DNA from: Syntrophomonadaceae bacterium
GTDB taxonomy: Bacteria > Bacillota_D > Dethiobacteria > DTU022 > UBA8154
DNA: 8,602 bases
NCBI GenBank assembly: GCA_007120815.1
Contig: SKMY01000154.1
Coordinates: 1-8,602, forward strand
Direction of reading: 5' to 3'
In this document: piece after piece, positions 1 to 4,871 of the stretch
How the letters are laid out: each line of letters begins with the position of its first letter
Numbering within the stretch: position 1 is the first letter of the stretch
Made by a program: the position numbers and the translations under genes
Notes under the pieces: model-generated
The model's database searches: none
What the model was told of the DNA's origin: nothing
What the model saw: only the letters and a program-made list of their open reading frames with translations

Positions 1-40
1 AAGGGTTGAGAAAAAACCTATTCGCGCCAGCCTATTTCTA

Positions 41-49
41 TGATACAAT
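41..49 (+). promoter_or_regulatory. Probable extended -10 promoter for the RDD-protein gene
   Basis: The sequence TGATACAAT is an extended -10 element (TG, one base, then TACAAT at 44-49). No convincing -35 box lies 16-18 bases upstream, which is tolerable for extended -10 promoters. Transcription would start near base 56 and give a leader of about 55 bases. The same TGATAYAAT form recurs in front of three other transcription units in this window, which adds some support. Confidence 0.45.
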
Positions 50-109
50 TACTATCGCAAGCACGTAATGGCAGGGTGTGTGCTGCCGCTGCAAAAGGAG
101 GGCGACAGG

Positions 110-793
110 ATGTCGGAGGAAAAGCGTTACAAGCCTTGTCCTTACTGCCGGGAGGAGATCCTGGACGATGCCATCAAGTGCCGGCACTGCCAGAGCATGA
201 TGGAAAAACCTGCAGGAAACCCCCTGCATGCACTCCGGAAGCCCGGCGGTTTATCCATCTATTCCAAGGCCGGGTTGGGCAAACGGTTCATCGCCTGGAT
301 CGTGGATGGCATTGTGGCAGGAATTGGCCTGGTGTTTTTTCTGGTGTTTTTCTTGATTAGCGGAGTTGGAGGCATGATGTTCATGCGGGGGTTTTCCCCG
401 GGAGTGTTTCAACACGGGCCCGGTTCATTTGGCTTTCCCCAAAACATTGCCGCCCCGGGGATCATCATTGGTATATTTCTTGTCTTTTTCCTGGCTTCTG
501 CATGGGGGATTATTTACACGCTTCTGAAGGACGGTTTTGGGAACGGGCAGAGTTTGGGCAAACGGTTAACGGGGTTGATGGTCATCAAGTTGGAAAACGG
601 TGAGCCCTGCACTTTCGGGGTCTCGGCGCTGCGCAATCTGACGCTGATCGTCCAGAACCTGATTCCCCACGTGGGGTTTCTGATCGAACCGATTGTTACC
701 CTGGTTCACGAAAAAGGACATCGCGTGGGAGATATGCTGGCCAATACCCAGGTGATTGAGGTATACCAGTACCAGCGTTATGATGCGGAATAG
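110..793 (+). CDS. Zinc-ribbon and RDD-domain membrane protein
   Basis: The 227-residue product combines an N-terminal zinc ribbon with an RDD-family membrane domain. Four cysteines in two CxxC pairs (C10/C13 and C24/C27, spaced CPYC...CRHC) should bind zinc in the cytoplasm. The RDD domain begins near residue 54 with GLGKRFIAWIVDG, holding the Arg and Asp that name the family. Later it shows GQSLGKRLTGLMVI (146-159) and GHRVGDMLANTQVI (203-216). Hydrophobic stretches near 62-88, 117-139 and 175-200 are probable membrane segments. The start at 110 is chosen over an in-frame ATG at 68 because AAAAGGAGGG lies at 93-102, seven or eight bases before it, and the zinc ribbon begins directly after it. 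RDD proteins are membrane proteins of mostly unknown role; transport has been proposed for some. The gene stands alone, the next gene on this strand having its own promoter. The family call is solid; the function is unknown. Confidence 0.85.
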   Translation: MSEEKRYKPCPYCREEILDDAIKCRHCQSMMEKPAGNPLHALRKPGGLSIYSKAGLGKRFIAWIVDGIVAGIGLVFFLVFFLISGVGGMMFMRGFSPGVFQHGPGSFGFPQNIAAPGIIIGIFLVFFLASAWGIIYTLLKDGFGNGQSLGKRLTGLMVIKLENGEPCTFGVSALRNLTLIVQNLIPHVGFLIEPIVTLVHEKGHRVGDMLANTQVIEVYQYQRYDAE

Positions 794-966
794 GATGAAT
801 ATATGACACTCCCCATAATACCTGGCTTTAAATCAGGTTTTATTGTTTCAATAATTACAAGGTCAACTTTTTGATCAAATAAATTCTCCAGGAAAAATTT
901 AAGCTCCATATAATTGTCGAAAGTTTTCTGACCTTTAATCATGTTTAATCTGCACATAATCGGCAA
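778..966 (-). pseudogene. Remnant of a MntA-type nucleotidyltransferase (C-terminal part)
   Basis: Read on the minus strand, this 62-codon frame contains KTFDNYMELKFFLENLF, then KVDLVIIETIKPDLKP, then an ending like the usual EVVY (here GSVIY). From memory this is the C-terminal third of small MNT-domain nucleotidyltransferases (MntA, the antitoxin partner of HepT), in which a stretch of the type KTFDNYMELKFFLEDL...KVDLV...LKP...VY is typical. The N-terminal catalytic part with its GSxxxxD motif is absent: upstream (bases 967-1040) the sequence is AT-rich without a matching frame. The only start is TTG with no good ribosome binding site. The 3' end runs into the end of the convergent RDD-protein gene. 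No HepT partner is visible. The region is more AT-rich than its neighbours. It is probably a decayed fragment of an acquired toxin-antitoxin module and is not expected to make an active enzyme. Confidence 0.6.
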
Positions 967-1002
967 TACGTAAACAAAATTAAGTCTTTTTCAAATATTT
1001 TC

Positions 1003-1032
1003 TTTACTAAATTTTAGTCCCTGTGATATAAT
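1003..1032 (+). promoter_or_regulatory. Promoter of the flagellin-like gene
   Basis: A -35 box TTTACT (1003-1008) and a perfect -10 box TATAAT (1027-1032) are separated by 18 bases, and TGA directly before the -10 makes it an extended -10. This is a housekeeping sigma-A type promoter. I saw no sigma-D (sigma-28) flagellar consensus here. Transcription should start near base 1039, giving a leader of about 147 bases before the ATG at 1186. Confidence 0.65.
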
Positions 1033-1044
1033 TCCAGTATATTA

Positions 1045-1068
1045 GCAAGGTTTCTGGCGAAACCTTGC
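1045..1068 (+). promoter_or_regulatory. Perfect hairpin at the 5' end of the flagellin-like mRNA
   Basis: GCAAGGTTT (1045-1053) and AAACCTTGC (1060-1068) are perfect inverted repeats with the six-base loop CTGGCG. The hairpin begins only about six bases after the predicted transcription start. It has no T-run behind it, so it is not a terminator. A 5'-end stabilising hairpin or part of a larger regulatory fold is plausible; I could not match the leader to a known riboswitch class. Confidence 0.55.
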
Positions 1069-1119
1069 ATGCGGGGTGGTTTATGGAGGATTTTTTATAC
1101 AGTACATACATGCTCTGGA

Positions 1120-1177
1120 TCGGGTAGGACACCCGAACGTTGACCATCATCAGGGAAGAAGGTTTCTTCTAAGGAGG
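1120..1177 (+). promoter_or_regulatory. Candidate CsrA-binding leader of the flagellin-like gene
   Basis: TCGGGT (1120-1125) pairs with ACCCGA (1131-1136) in a six-base-pair stem whose loop is AGGAC, so a GGA is displayed in a hairpin loop, the classic CsrA recognition form. A second GGA lies inside the Shine-Dalgarno AAGGAGG (1171-1177), eight bases before the ATG. Further GGA triplets occur at 1085, 1088, 1117 and 1154. Two sites, one upstream in a hairpin and one covering the Shine-Dalgarno, is the known arrangement for CsrA repression of hag in B. subtilis. A small hairpin (AGAAG 1157-1161 with CTTCT 1166-1170) lies just before the ribosome binding site. The structure is seen in the sequence; binding by CsrA is inferred. 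Confidence 0.5.
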
Positions 1178-1185
1178 GAAGAAAA

Positions 1186-1983
1186 ATGGTCCACATAAAT
1201 AATTACCCCTCTGCCTTTAGATCTTTACGCCAGGCTGACATTCAGGATGGGAGGGGAAAAAGTCCCCCGTTGGATAAAGGTTCGGCAAAAGATGCGGCGA
1301 GCAAGTCTGGCGGCGCGGACGGGGAGAGGAAAAGCGAAAGCCTGGAAACCGCAGGCACCCGAGTTGAAGCGAACAGCAAGGAAACCTACCGTTTGCAGGA
1401 TGAGTTAACCCGGCTGCAGGTAGAAGACAAAGGAATAAAAGCGGTTCATTCCCATTTACGCCAGATTCACAAGTGGCTGGATTCCTTCAAGGATGAGGGG
1501 TTTGCAGAAGAAAAACGGGCCGTCCTTCAGCAGAACGTGGAAGCCCGCCTGGAAACAGTCCAGGGGATCGTGGACAAGACCCGATTTAACGGGGAAAAAC
1601 TCCTGGAACAAAAGAATTCCGATGAGGATGAGGGTGGACTGAACTTAAGGGAATTAACCAGGCAGGGCCTTGGGGACCTGAGCCCGGCGTCTGTGTACAA
1701 TTCCCTTCGCAAGCTGGACCAGGCCATCTCCAAGCTTTCCGCCCAGCGGTTTCGTATCGGCGGTATGATCAGCCACCTGCGGCAGAAGCTGGATTCGGTA
1801 CAGGCGACCGGGGGCGGCGGGCAAGCTCAAGAGCCCCTCATTCGGGATGGCAAAGCCGCCGGAGATCTCATGTCTTTTACGCTGAACCGGGTGCGTCTGG
1901 ACTCCAGCCAGGCCCTGCTGGCCCAGGCCAATACCCAGGTGGAAAAAGTGTTTCGCCTGCTGGCCGGTGTCCGGGAGACATAA
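1186..1983 (+). CDS. Flagellin-like protein with degenerate N-terminus
   Basis: The 265-residue product aligns with flagellins by pattern. Residues 70-140 match the D1 coiled-coil helices and end in TRFNGEKLL (132-140), close to the flagellin TxFNGxxLL signature. Residues 170-206 resemble the second D1 helix (LRKLDQAISKLSAQRFRIGG). Residues 228-260 match the C-terminal D0 helix, including SQALLAQANTQVEKVFRLL. The N-terminal D0 part is poorly kept: MVHINNYPSAFRSLRQ begins like a flagellin, but the LSSGxRIN/DDAAGLAI stretch is replaced by a Lys/Gly/Ser-rich polar run (about 22-60). There is little of the variable D2/D3 region. The start is supported by AAGGAGG eight bases upstream. The gene is on the strand opposite to the flgK-csrA cluster, with its own promoter and terminator. 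It may be a minor filament or junction subunit or a regulatory flagellin homologue; whether it polymerises is unclear. FlgL or another hook-associated relative is less likely. Confidence 0.7.
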   Translation: MVHINNYPSAFRSLRQADIQDGRGKSPPLDKGSAKDAASKSGGADGERKSESLETAGTRVEANSKETYRLQDELTRLQVEDKGIKAVHSHLRQIHKWLDSFKDEGFAEEKRAVLQQNVEARLETVQGIVDKTRFNGEKLLEQKNSDEDEGGLNLRELTRQGLGDLSPASVYNSLRKLDQAISKLSAQRFRIGGMISHLRQKLDSVQATGGGGQAQEPLIRDGKAAGDLMSFTLNRVRLDSSQALLAQANTQVEKVFRLLAGVRET

Positions 1984-2050
1984 TGGCATGGGATAACTTG
2001 AATGCGGATTCGAAATGATTGATGAATATGTTGATAATATGATAAGTTGC

Positions 2051-2106
2051 AACGCCGGAGATAAGGGCGCGCCAAGCTAATGAAGCACCCTTCACCGGCG
2101 TTTTTT
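2051..2106 (+). terminator. Rho-independent terminator after the flagellin-like gene
   Basis: AACGCCGG (2051-2058) pairs with CCGGCGTT (2095-2102), and an inner AAGGG/CCCTT pair (2063-2067 with 2088-2092) extends the stem. A run of six T follows at 2101-2106. The loop is larger than usual, so a branched fold is possible. It lies 67 bases after the stop codon. The stretch 1984-2307 otherwise holds only the REP-like repeat and no gene that I can support. Confidence 0.65.
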
Positions 2107-2190
2107 GTGTTATTGAGATTGCTCATATGAAGCTGGAGTACTTCTCATGACAAACGTACTGCTCATCTAATCACTTATTACGCATACATC

Positions 2191-2276
2191 GGGAAGCAGG
2201 GGACGGTTCTGTCGCTTTCCCAGCATTTGGTCCTCCGCTCCGCTACGGAAGCGCCAGAACCGTCCCCGAGCTTCCC
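2191..2276. repeat. REP-like palindromic element, copy A
   Basis: This 86-base hairpin has outer arms GGGAAGC (2191-2197) and GCTTCCC (2270-2276). Inside them are 13-bp perfect arms, GGGGACGGTTCTG (2199-2211) and CAGAACCGTCCCC (2255-2267), then an imperfect inner pair CGCTTTCC with GGAAGCG. Copy B at 4648-4735 shares the arms and most of the centre. Elements of this look are scattered through many Clostridia genomes, and similar REP elements are mobilised by RAYT (Y1 tyrosine) transposases elsewhere; no transposase is in this window. It lies between convergent genes, the usual place for REP sequences, and may also act as a transcription stop or RNA-stabilising hairpin for the lipoprotein gene. 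Confidence 0.85.
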
Positions 2277-2307
2277 TTCAAAAGGTGGAGCGCAGTCAAA
2301 AAATTAT

Positions 2308-2946
2308 TTACTCCAGTGTGAAGTCCAGGCGGCCCCAGCGGGAGTGACGCTGAGTGGGGTCCTGAGACCGGGCGTTAAAGGCCAGTATCAGGGTGTAGAC
2401 CTTTCCGGGCTCCAGGGCTTGAAGGTTAAACTCGGGCACATCGGGGAAAGTAAGCGGATAGGCACATTCAAGAATGACGGCCCCATCCCTTTCCTCAAAT
2501 ACCCCATCGAGGATGCCCTCGGCAATTTCTGAGTGGGTACGGCCCCGTCCCAGGTCGTTGCGCACCACGGCGCTTCCGTCATCCTGGAAAAAGCCGATGA
2601 TCATGTTGGCTCCGTCCATGCCTCCGCCTTCCTGGTTAAATCCGGCCGATAACCAACCCCCGGATTCGGCCTGGAGGTAGAAATAAATGGTTTCACCGTC
2701 GTGGGCCATGTTGCCCTCCATGCCCGCAACCTGGAAAGGCGTGTTGGGATAGTCCCCGGGGGTACCGTCAACGGCCGGAGGCGTCTCCACATTGGGGACG
2801 ACGAACACGTCGGGACCGGGGGATACATCTTCGGCGGCCTGATCGTTTTCAGGTGCAGGCTCCGGGCCGGCACAGCCCGTAAAGGCCAGCAGCAAAAAAA
2901 CGGTCAGCACAGCGGGGATTAAGTAAGCGGTTAACTTTTTTCTCAA
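2308..2946 (-). CDS. Secreted lipoprotein with DOMON-like domain
   Basis: The 212-residue product starts with a lipoprotein signal peptide: MRKK, a hydrophobic core (about 7-22) and lipobox FTGC with the lipidated cysteine at 25. An acidic, proline-rich linker follows. The rest (about 60-212) resembles a DOMON domain, a beta-sandwich found in extracellular heme- or sugar-binding proteins. Signs are IYFYLQAESGGWLSAGFN, then GGGMDGANMIIGFFQDDG with Met110, and a final strand after His201 (QRHSRWGRLDFTLE). In heme-binding DOMON proteins a Met and a C-terminal His bind the iron, so Met110 and His201 are candidate ligands; this is inference. The TTG at 2946 is preferred to the ATG at 2970 because AAAGGAGG lies seven bases before the TTG, inside the longer frame, and because TTG gives a compact signal peptide. 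It is transcribed alone and converges on the flagellin-like gene. No redox partner is in view. Confidence 0.7.
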   Translation of the reverse strand: MRKKLTAYLIPAVLTVFLLLAFTGCAGPEPAPENDQAAEDVSPGPDVFVVPNVETPPAVDGTPGDYPNTPFQVAGMEGNMAHDGETIYFYLQAESGGWLSAGFNQEGGGMDGANMIIGFFQDDGSAVVRNDLGRGRTHSEIAEGILDGVFEERDGAVILECAYPLTFPDVPEFNLQALEPGKVYTLILAFNARSQDPTQRHSRWGRLDFTLE

Positions 2947-3009
2947 ATGACTCCCTCCTTTTATACTCATACTTATAAAAACTGTTTTTAATAGTATCCA
3001 CTTATAACT

Positions 3010-3015
3010 ATTATA
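3010..3015 (-). promoter_or_regulatory. Possible -10 box for the lipoprotein gene
   Basis: On the minus strand TATAAT occupies 3015-3010, in an AT-rich block (2965-3022) upstream of the lipoprotein gene. Transcription would start about 57 bases before the TTG start. No good -35 box is spaced correctly, and other AT-rich hexamers nearby could serve instead. The remaining stretch 3023-3142 holds one REP-like half and no gene that I can support. Confidence 0.35.
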
Positions 3016-3092
3016 TACTAACTGTCACGGCGTTTTCCAGTCATGTCAGAAAAAAGGTCACTTCTTAACCCGGCCTGTCCTTTCTGCCCTGT

Positions 3093-3118
3093 GAAGCAGG
3101 GGGTCGGTTCCTGTTCCC
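3093..3118. repeat. Possible one-armed REP-like remnant
   Basis: The stretch runs GAAGCAGGGG, then GTCGGTTCCTG, then TTCCC, and resembles the left arm of the complete elements (GAAGCAGGGGACGGTTCTG). No matching right arm is found within 100 bases on either side. It may be a decayed or variant copy of the same repeat family. Confidence 0.35.
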
Positions 3119-3142
3119 ACAGTTTCAAGAGCTGTGACAACG

Positions 3143-3170
3143 AAAAAACCGCTTTTAGGTTAAGCGGTTT
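3143..3170 (-). terminator. Terminator of the csrA operon
   Basis: On the minus strand AAACCGCTT (3170-3162) pairs perfectly with AAGCGGTTT (3154-3146) across a seven-base loop and runs into six T at 3148-3143. It lies 38 bases after the stop of the gene at 3209-3763. This is a clear intrinsic terminator that ends the csrA transcript. Confidence 0.85.
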
Positions 3171-3208
3171 GTGGCAAGGGTTTGGTTGGTTGGCCTCTTC
3201 ACCTAAAC

Positions 3209-3763
3209 CTAAACGTCGCTGGTATACAGGGAGCCCTGCTGGATGTTCTGGGCCTGCCGGTAGGCATCCACACCCTTACGGTAGTCGTAACCGGATACCG
3301 GTGGTTTCTCCCGCCGGGTGGTTTCAACCGGGGGCCTTTCTCGAGAATAATCTCTGCGTTCCCATTGTGAACGCAAAAATTCCTGCTTCACCCGCTGGTA
3401 AGATTTTTCTGCGGCTTCCTGCATCTGCTGTTTTTCGCGGATCCAATGCAGGATCTCCTGGTAGTCCCCGGTGCGGTCCACAGCGGGTTGTTGACCTGAA
3501 GCTCGCTGGCGGTCCATGCCCATTTCGATATTGGAGGGGTGGGACGTGTTGGTCCGGTTGGGGGCAGAGGTTTCCATGCGGGAGGTGGGATTGAAATGCT
3601 CCACGGCATGCCGGGTATCGGTCTGGGGCTCTACCCGGTTGCGCAGGTCGGGCTGTGTTGTTTTATCGGGTACCGGGGGCGGGGCATCTTGCCGCTGAAT
3701 TCCATTGGGGAAAGAGCCCGGCTGACCCTGCTGGCTTACGCTGTGCAGCGGTATAATTCTCAC
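3209..3763 (-). CDS. Uncharacterised protein encoded directly after csrA
   Basis: I do not recognise this 184-residue protein. It has no signal peptide, membrane segment or cysteine. Residues 1-95 are polar and rich in Pro, Gln, Arg and Asn, and look disordered. Residues 98-137 (DYQEILHWIREKQQMQEAAE onward) should form a long charged amphipathic helix. A basic Pro/Glu/Arg linker follows, then a short Tyr-rich tail with VDAYRQAQNIQQG. The start is GTG at 3763, with GGAAGGTGA upstream at suitable spacing. Only 21 bases separate it from the csrA stop codon and no terminator lies between, so the two are almost certainly co-transcribed; the terminator at 3143 closes the unit. It is not the YviE/DUF6470 protein that often neighbours fliW, as far as I can judge. 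Its position suggests a link to flagellar assembly or to CsrA/FliW control, but this is guilt by association only. Base composition resembles that of its neighbours. Confidence 0.7.
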   Translation of the reverse strand: MRIIPLHSVSQQGQPGSFPNGIQRQDAPPPVPDKTTQPDLRNRVEPQTDTRHAVEHFNPTSRMETSAPNRTNTSHPSNIEMGMDRQRASGQQPAVDRTGDYQEILHWIREKQQMQEAAEKSYQRVKQEFLRSQWERRDYSRERPPVETTRREKPPVSGYDYRKGVDAYRQAQNIQQGSLYTSDV

Positions 3764-3784
3764 GGCAGTTCACCTTCCCTTGTT

Positions 3785-4042
3785 TTAACAGTCTTCCTCT
3801 TTTTTTTCATCCGGTGGGGTCGGCTTGACCCTGCCCAGCTTTTTAGCCATTTCAGCGGCCGCCCGGGCGGCCCGGATGTTCTCTTCCTGGATGGCCTGGT
3901 AGATCTCCCGACGGTAAATGGCTACATCCCTGGGGGCTTTAATTCCGATGCGAACAGCGTCACCGTCAACCTCTACAACAGAGATCTCCACATCGTCGCC
4001 CACCATGATACTCTGTCCTTTTTTTCGCGTCAGGACCAGCAT
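3785..4042 (-). CDS. csrA: CsrA, RNA-binding translational regulator
   Basis: CsrA is a small dimeric RNA-binding protein that binds GGA motifs in mRNA leaders and blocks ribosome access; in Bacillus it represses flagellin translation. The 85-residue product has the full family core: [20 protein letters not shown], then VRIGIKAP (30-37) and the [13 protein letters not shown] helix (43-55). The RNA-contact residues Leu4, Arg6 and Arg44 are present. Residue 55 is Asn, which in B. subtilis CsrA is, as I recall, needed for FliW binding. The protein is longer than E. coli CsrA (61 residues), with an Ala/Lys-rich helix and an acidic tail ending EEDC; a C-terminal extension is usual where FliW is the antagonist. 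The ATG at 4042 is preceded by AAAGGTGG. The leader contains GCAGGATG across the start codon, a possible autoregulatory site. It has its own promoter and is co-transcribed with the gene at 3209-3763. Confidence 0.96.
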   Translation of the reverse strand: MLVLTRKKGQSIMVGDDVEISVVEVDGDAVRIGIKAPRDVAIYRREIYQAIQEENIRAARAAAEMAKKLGRVKPTPPDEKKEEDC

Positions 4043-4078
4043 CCTGCAACCACCTTTCGCCGGTATTGTCGTGTCGGT

Positions 4079-4087
4079 ATTATATCA
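4079..4087 (-). promoter_or_regulatory. Extended -10 promoter of csrA
   Basis: On the minus strand TGATATAAT occupies 4087-4079: TATAAT (4084-4079) with an upstream TG. The -35 region is only a T-rich TTTTTA-like sequence that overlaps the T-run of the fliW terminator. Transcription should begin near 4072, about 30 bases before the csrA start codon. It implies that csrA can be expressed apart from fliW. Confidence 0.55.
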
Positions 4088-4102
4088 TACTTGCAGTGTA
4101 AT

Positions 4103-4124
4103 AAAAAGAGCCCTGGTAGGCTCT
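4103..4124 (-). terminator. Terminator or attenuator between fliW and csrA
   Basis: On the minus strand AGAGCC (4124-4119) pairs with GGCTCT (4112-4107) across the loop TACCAG and runs into TTTTT (4107-4103). The stem is only six base pairs, so termination may be partial. It lies 46 bases after the fliW stop and directly before the csrA promoter. Confidence 0.6.
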
Positions 4125-4169
4125 GCTGAGGGGATAGGGCGGCTTGCTTAAACCGCAGCCCCATTGTTT

Positions 4170-4583
4170 TCATTCATCACTTACGGGAAGAGGCACGCGC
4201 ATCTCGTCAACCCGCTCGGGGAGAATGACCTGCTTGGCCAGCCGCTTGCGGGTATTCATCACGACAGGGGCGGCCAGGTTCGTCGTCATCTTGTTTTCCT
4301 CCAGCACGGTCACGGTGGTGAAGACCAGCACATCTTCTTTTTGCTCGATCTCCAGCTCTTTTCGATCCGGTTCATTCAATTCCAGAGTATACTCGGGAAA
4401 GCAGGGAAAGGGATCAATCAGGATCAGGCCGATATCTCCTTCCTCAAGGGACTGGAGATAGTAAAACAGCGGGTTTTCTTCTATGACGTGCAGGGTAAAA
4501 CGGCGGCTGCTGCCCAAACCGGGCAGGCCGCGTTTGAAGGTTATCGGTTCTACGGCTTCTGTCGGCTCTTTGATGTCCTGCAT
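4170..4583 (-). CDS. fliW: FliW, flagellar assembly factor and CsrA antagonist
   Basis: FliW binds CsrA and relieves repression of flagellin translation; free flagellin in turn captures FliW, coupling synthesis to export. The product (137 residues from the chosen start) shows the family pattern: ITFKRGLPGL (14-23, usual I-T-F-x-x-G-L-P-G-F), FYYLQSLEEGDIGLILIDPF (40-59), and NLAAPVVMNTRKRLAKQVIL near residue 105. The N-terminus lacks the FGxIxV strand usual in FliW, and Phe after GLPG is replaced by Leu. Start: the minus strand carries GGAGGTGAT at 4602-4594. This overlaps the candidate starts at 4598 (GTG) and 4595 (ATG), which therefore cannot use it; ATG 4583 lies ten bases beyond it and is preferred, although that spacing is slightly long. 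Upstream, flgL is separated by 330 bases of repeats and a possible promoter; downstream, a weak terminator separates fliW from csrA. Confidence 0.93.
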   Translation of the reverse strand: MQDIKEPTEAVEPITFKRGLPGLGSSRRFTLHVIEENPLFYYLQSLEEGDIGLILIDPFPCFPEYTLELNEPDRKELEIEQKEDVLVFTTVTVLEENKMTTNLAAPVVMNTRKRLAKQVILPERVDEMRVPLPVSDE

Positions 4584-4647
4584 GACCAGAGCCATCACCT
4601 CCGAAACGTGTATTGCGCATGCATCGTTGAGGGGATTGCTTATTCAT

Positions 4648-4735
4648 GGGAAGCAAGGGGACGGTTCTGTCGCTTTCCCAAAAAACGGTCCTCCGCTTCG
4701 CTCCGGAAGCGCGAGAACCGTCCCCGTTGCTTCCC
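4648..4735. repeat. REP-like palindromic element, copy B
   Basis: This 88-base hairpin has outer arms GGGAAGCAA (4648-4656) and TTGCTTCCC (4727-4735). Directly inside are 12-bp arms GGGGACGGTTCT (4657-4668) and AGAACCGTCCCC (4714-4725). The centre has CGCTTTCCC, GGTCCTCCGCT and CCGGAAGCGC, nearly the same as copy A at 2191-2276. It lies between flgL and fliW, which run in the same direction, so the transcript would fold into a strong hairpin. That could act as a processing or stabilising site, or limit read-through into fliW. Confidence 0.88.
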
Positions 4736-4817
4736 TCACTGCTTCGCGTCCCCGTTGAATTCCTCACTGCTTCACGTCGACCATTGATTACACACTGCTT
4801 CGGTCCTTACTGCTCCC
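4734..4817. repeat. Degenerate 28-bp tandem repeat, three units
   Basis: The nonamer CACTGCTTC recurs at 4737, 4765 and 4793, exactly 28 bases apart. Units 1 (4734-4761) and 2 (4762-4789) agree over most of their length, from CCTCACTGCTTC to TTGAATT or TTGATT. Unit 3 (4790-4817) diverges after its first half. The first unit overlaps the last bases of REP copy B. There are no spacers, so this is not a CRISPR array. Confidence 0.65.
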
Positions 4818-4871
4818 TACGAAAGAGTGCTGAATCATCATGAAGAATGGTTAAAGGTGTAGAACAAGGCC

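Noticed and set aside
1083..1127. A 14-codon leader peptide (MEDFLYSTYMLWIG) in the leader of the flagellin-like gene
   Set aside because: It has only a weak ribosome binding site and no run of regulatory codons. The frame ending in the loop of the GGA hairpin could be chance.
1039..1185. Cyclic-di-GMP or other known riboswitch in the structured leader
   Set aside because: I could not find the conserved cores of the c-di-GMP riboswitches or another known class; the GGA hairpin fits CsrA better.
3043..3594. Open frame of 183 codons on the + strand
   Set aside because: It overlaps the csrA-operon terminator and the minus-strand gene at 3209-3763, has no ribosome binding site, and its composition looks like an antisense shadow.
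3987..4042. Start codon of csrA further upstream, within the fliW-csrA gap
   Set aside because: The canonical MLVLTRK start at 4042 has a ribosome binding site and exactly matches the family N-terminus.
4164..4787. Open frame of 207 codons on the + strand
   Set aside because: It is antisense to fliW and runs through REP copy B; fliW has clear family motifs on the other strand.
4734..4817. CRISPR array
   Set aside because: The 28-base units are directly contiguous and degenerate, with no unique spacers, and no cas gene is present.
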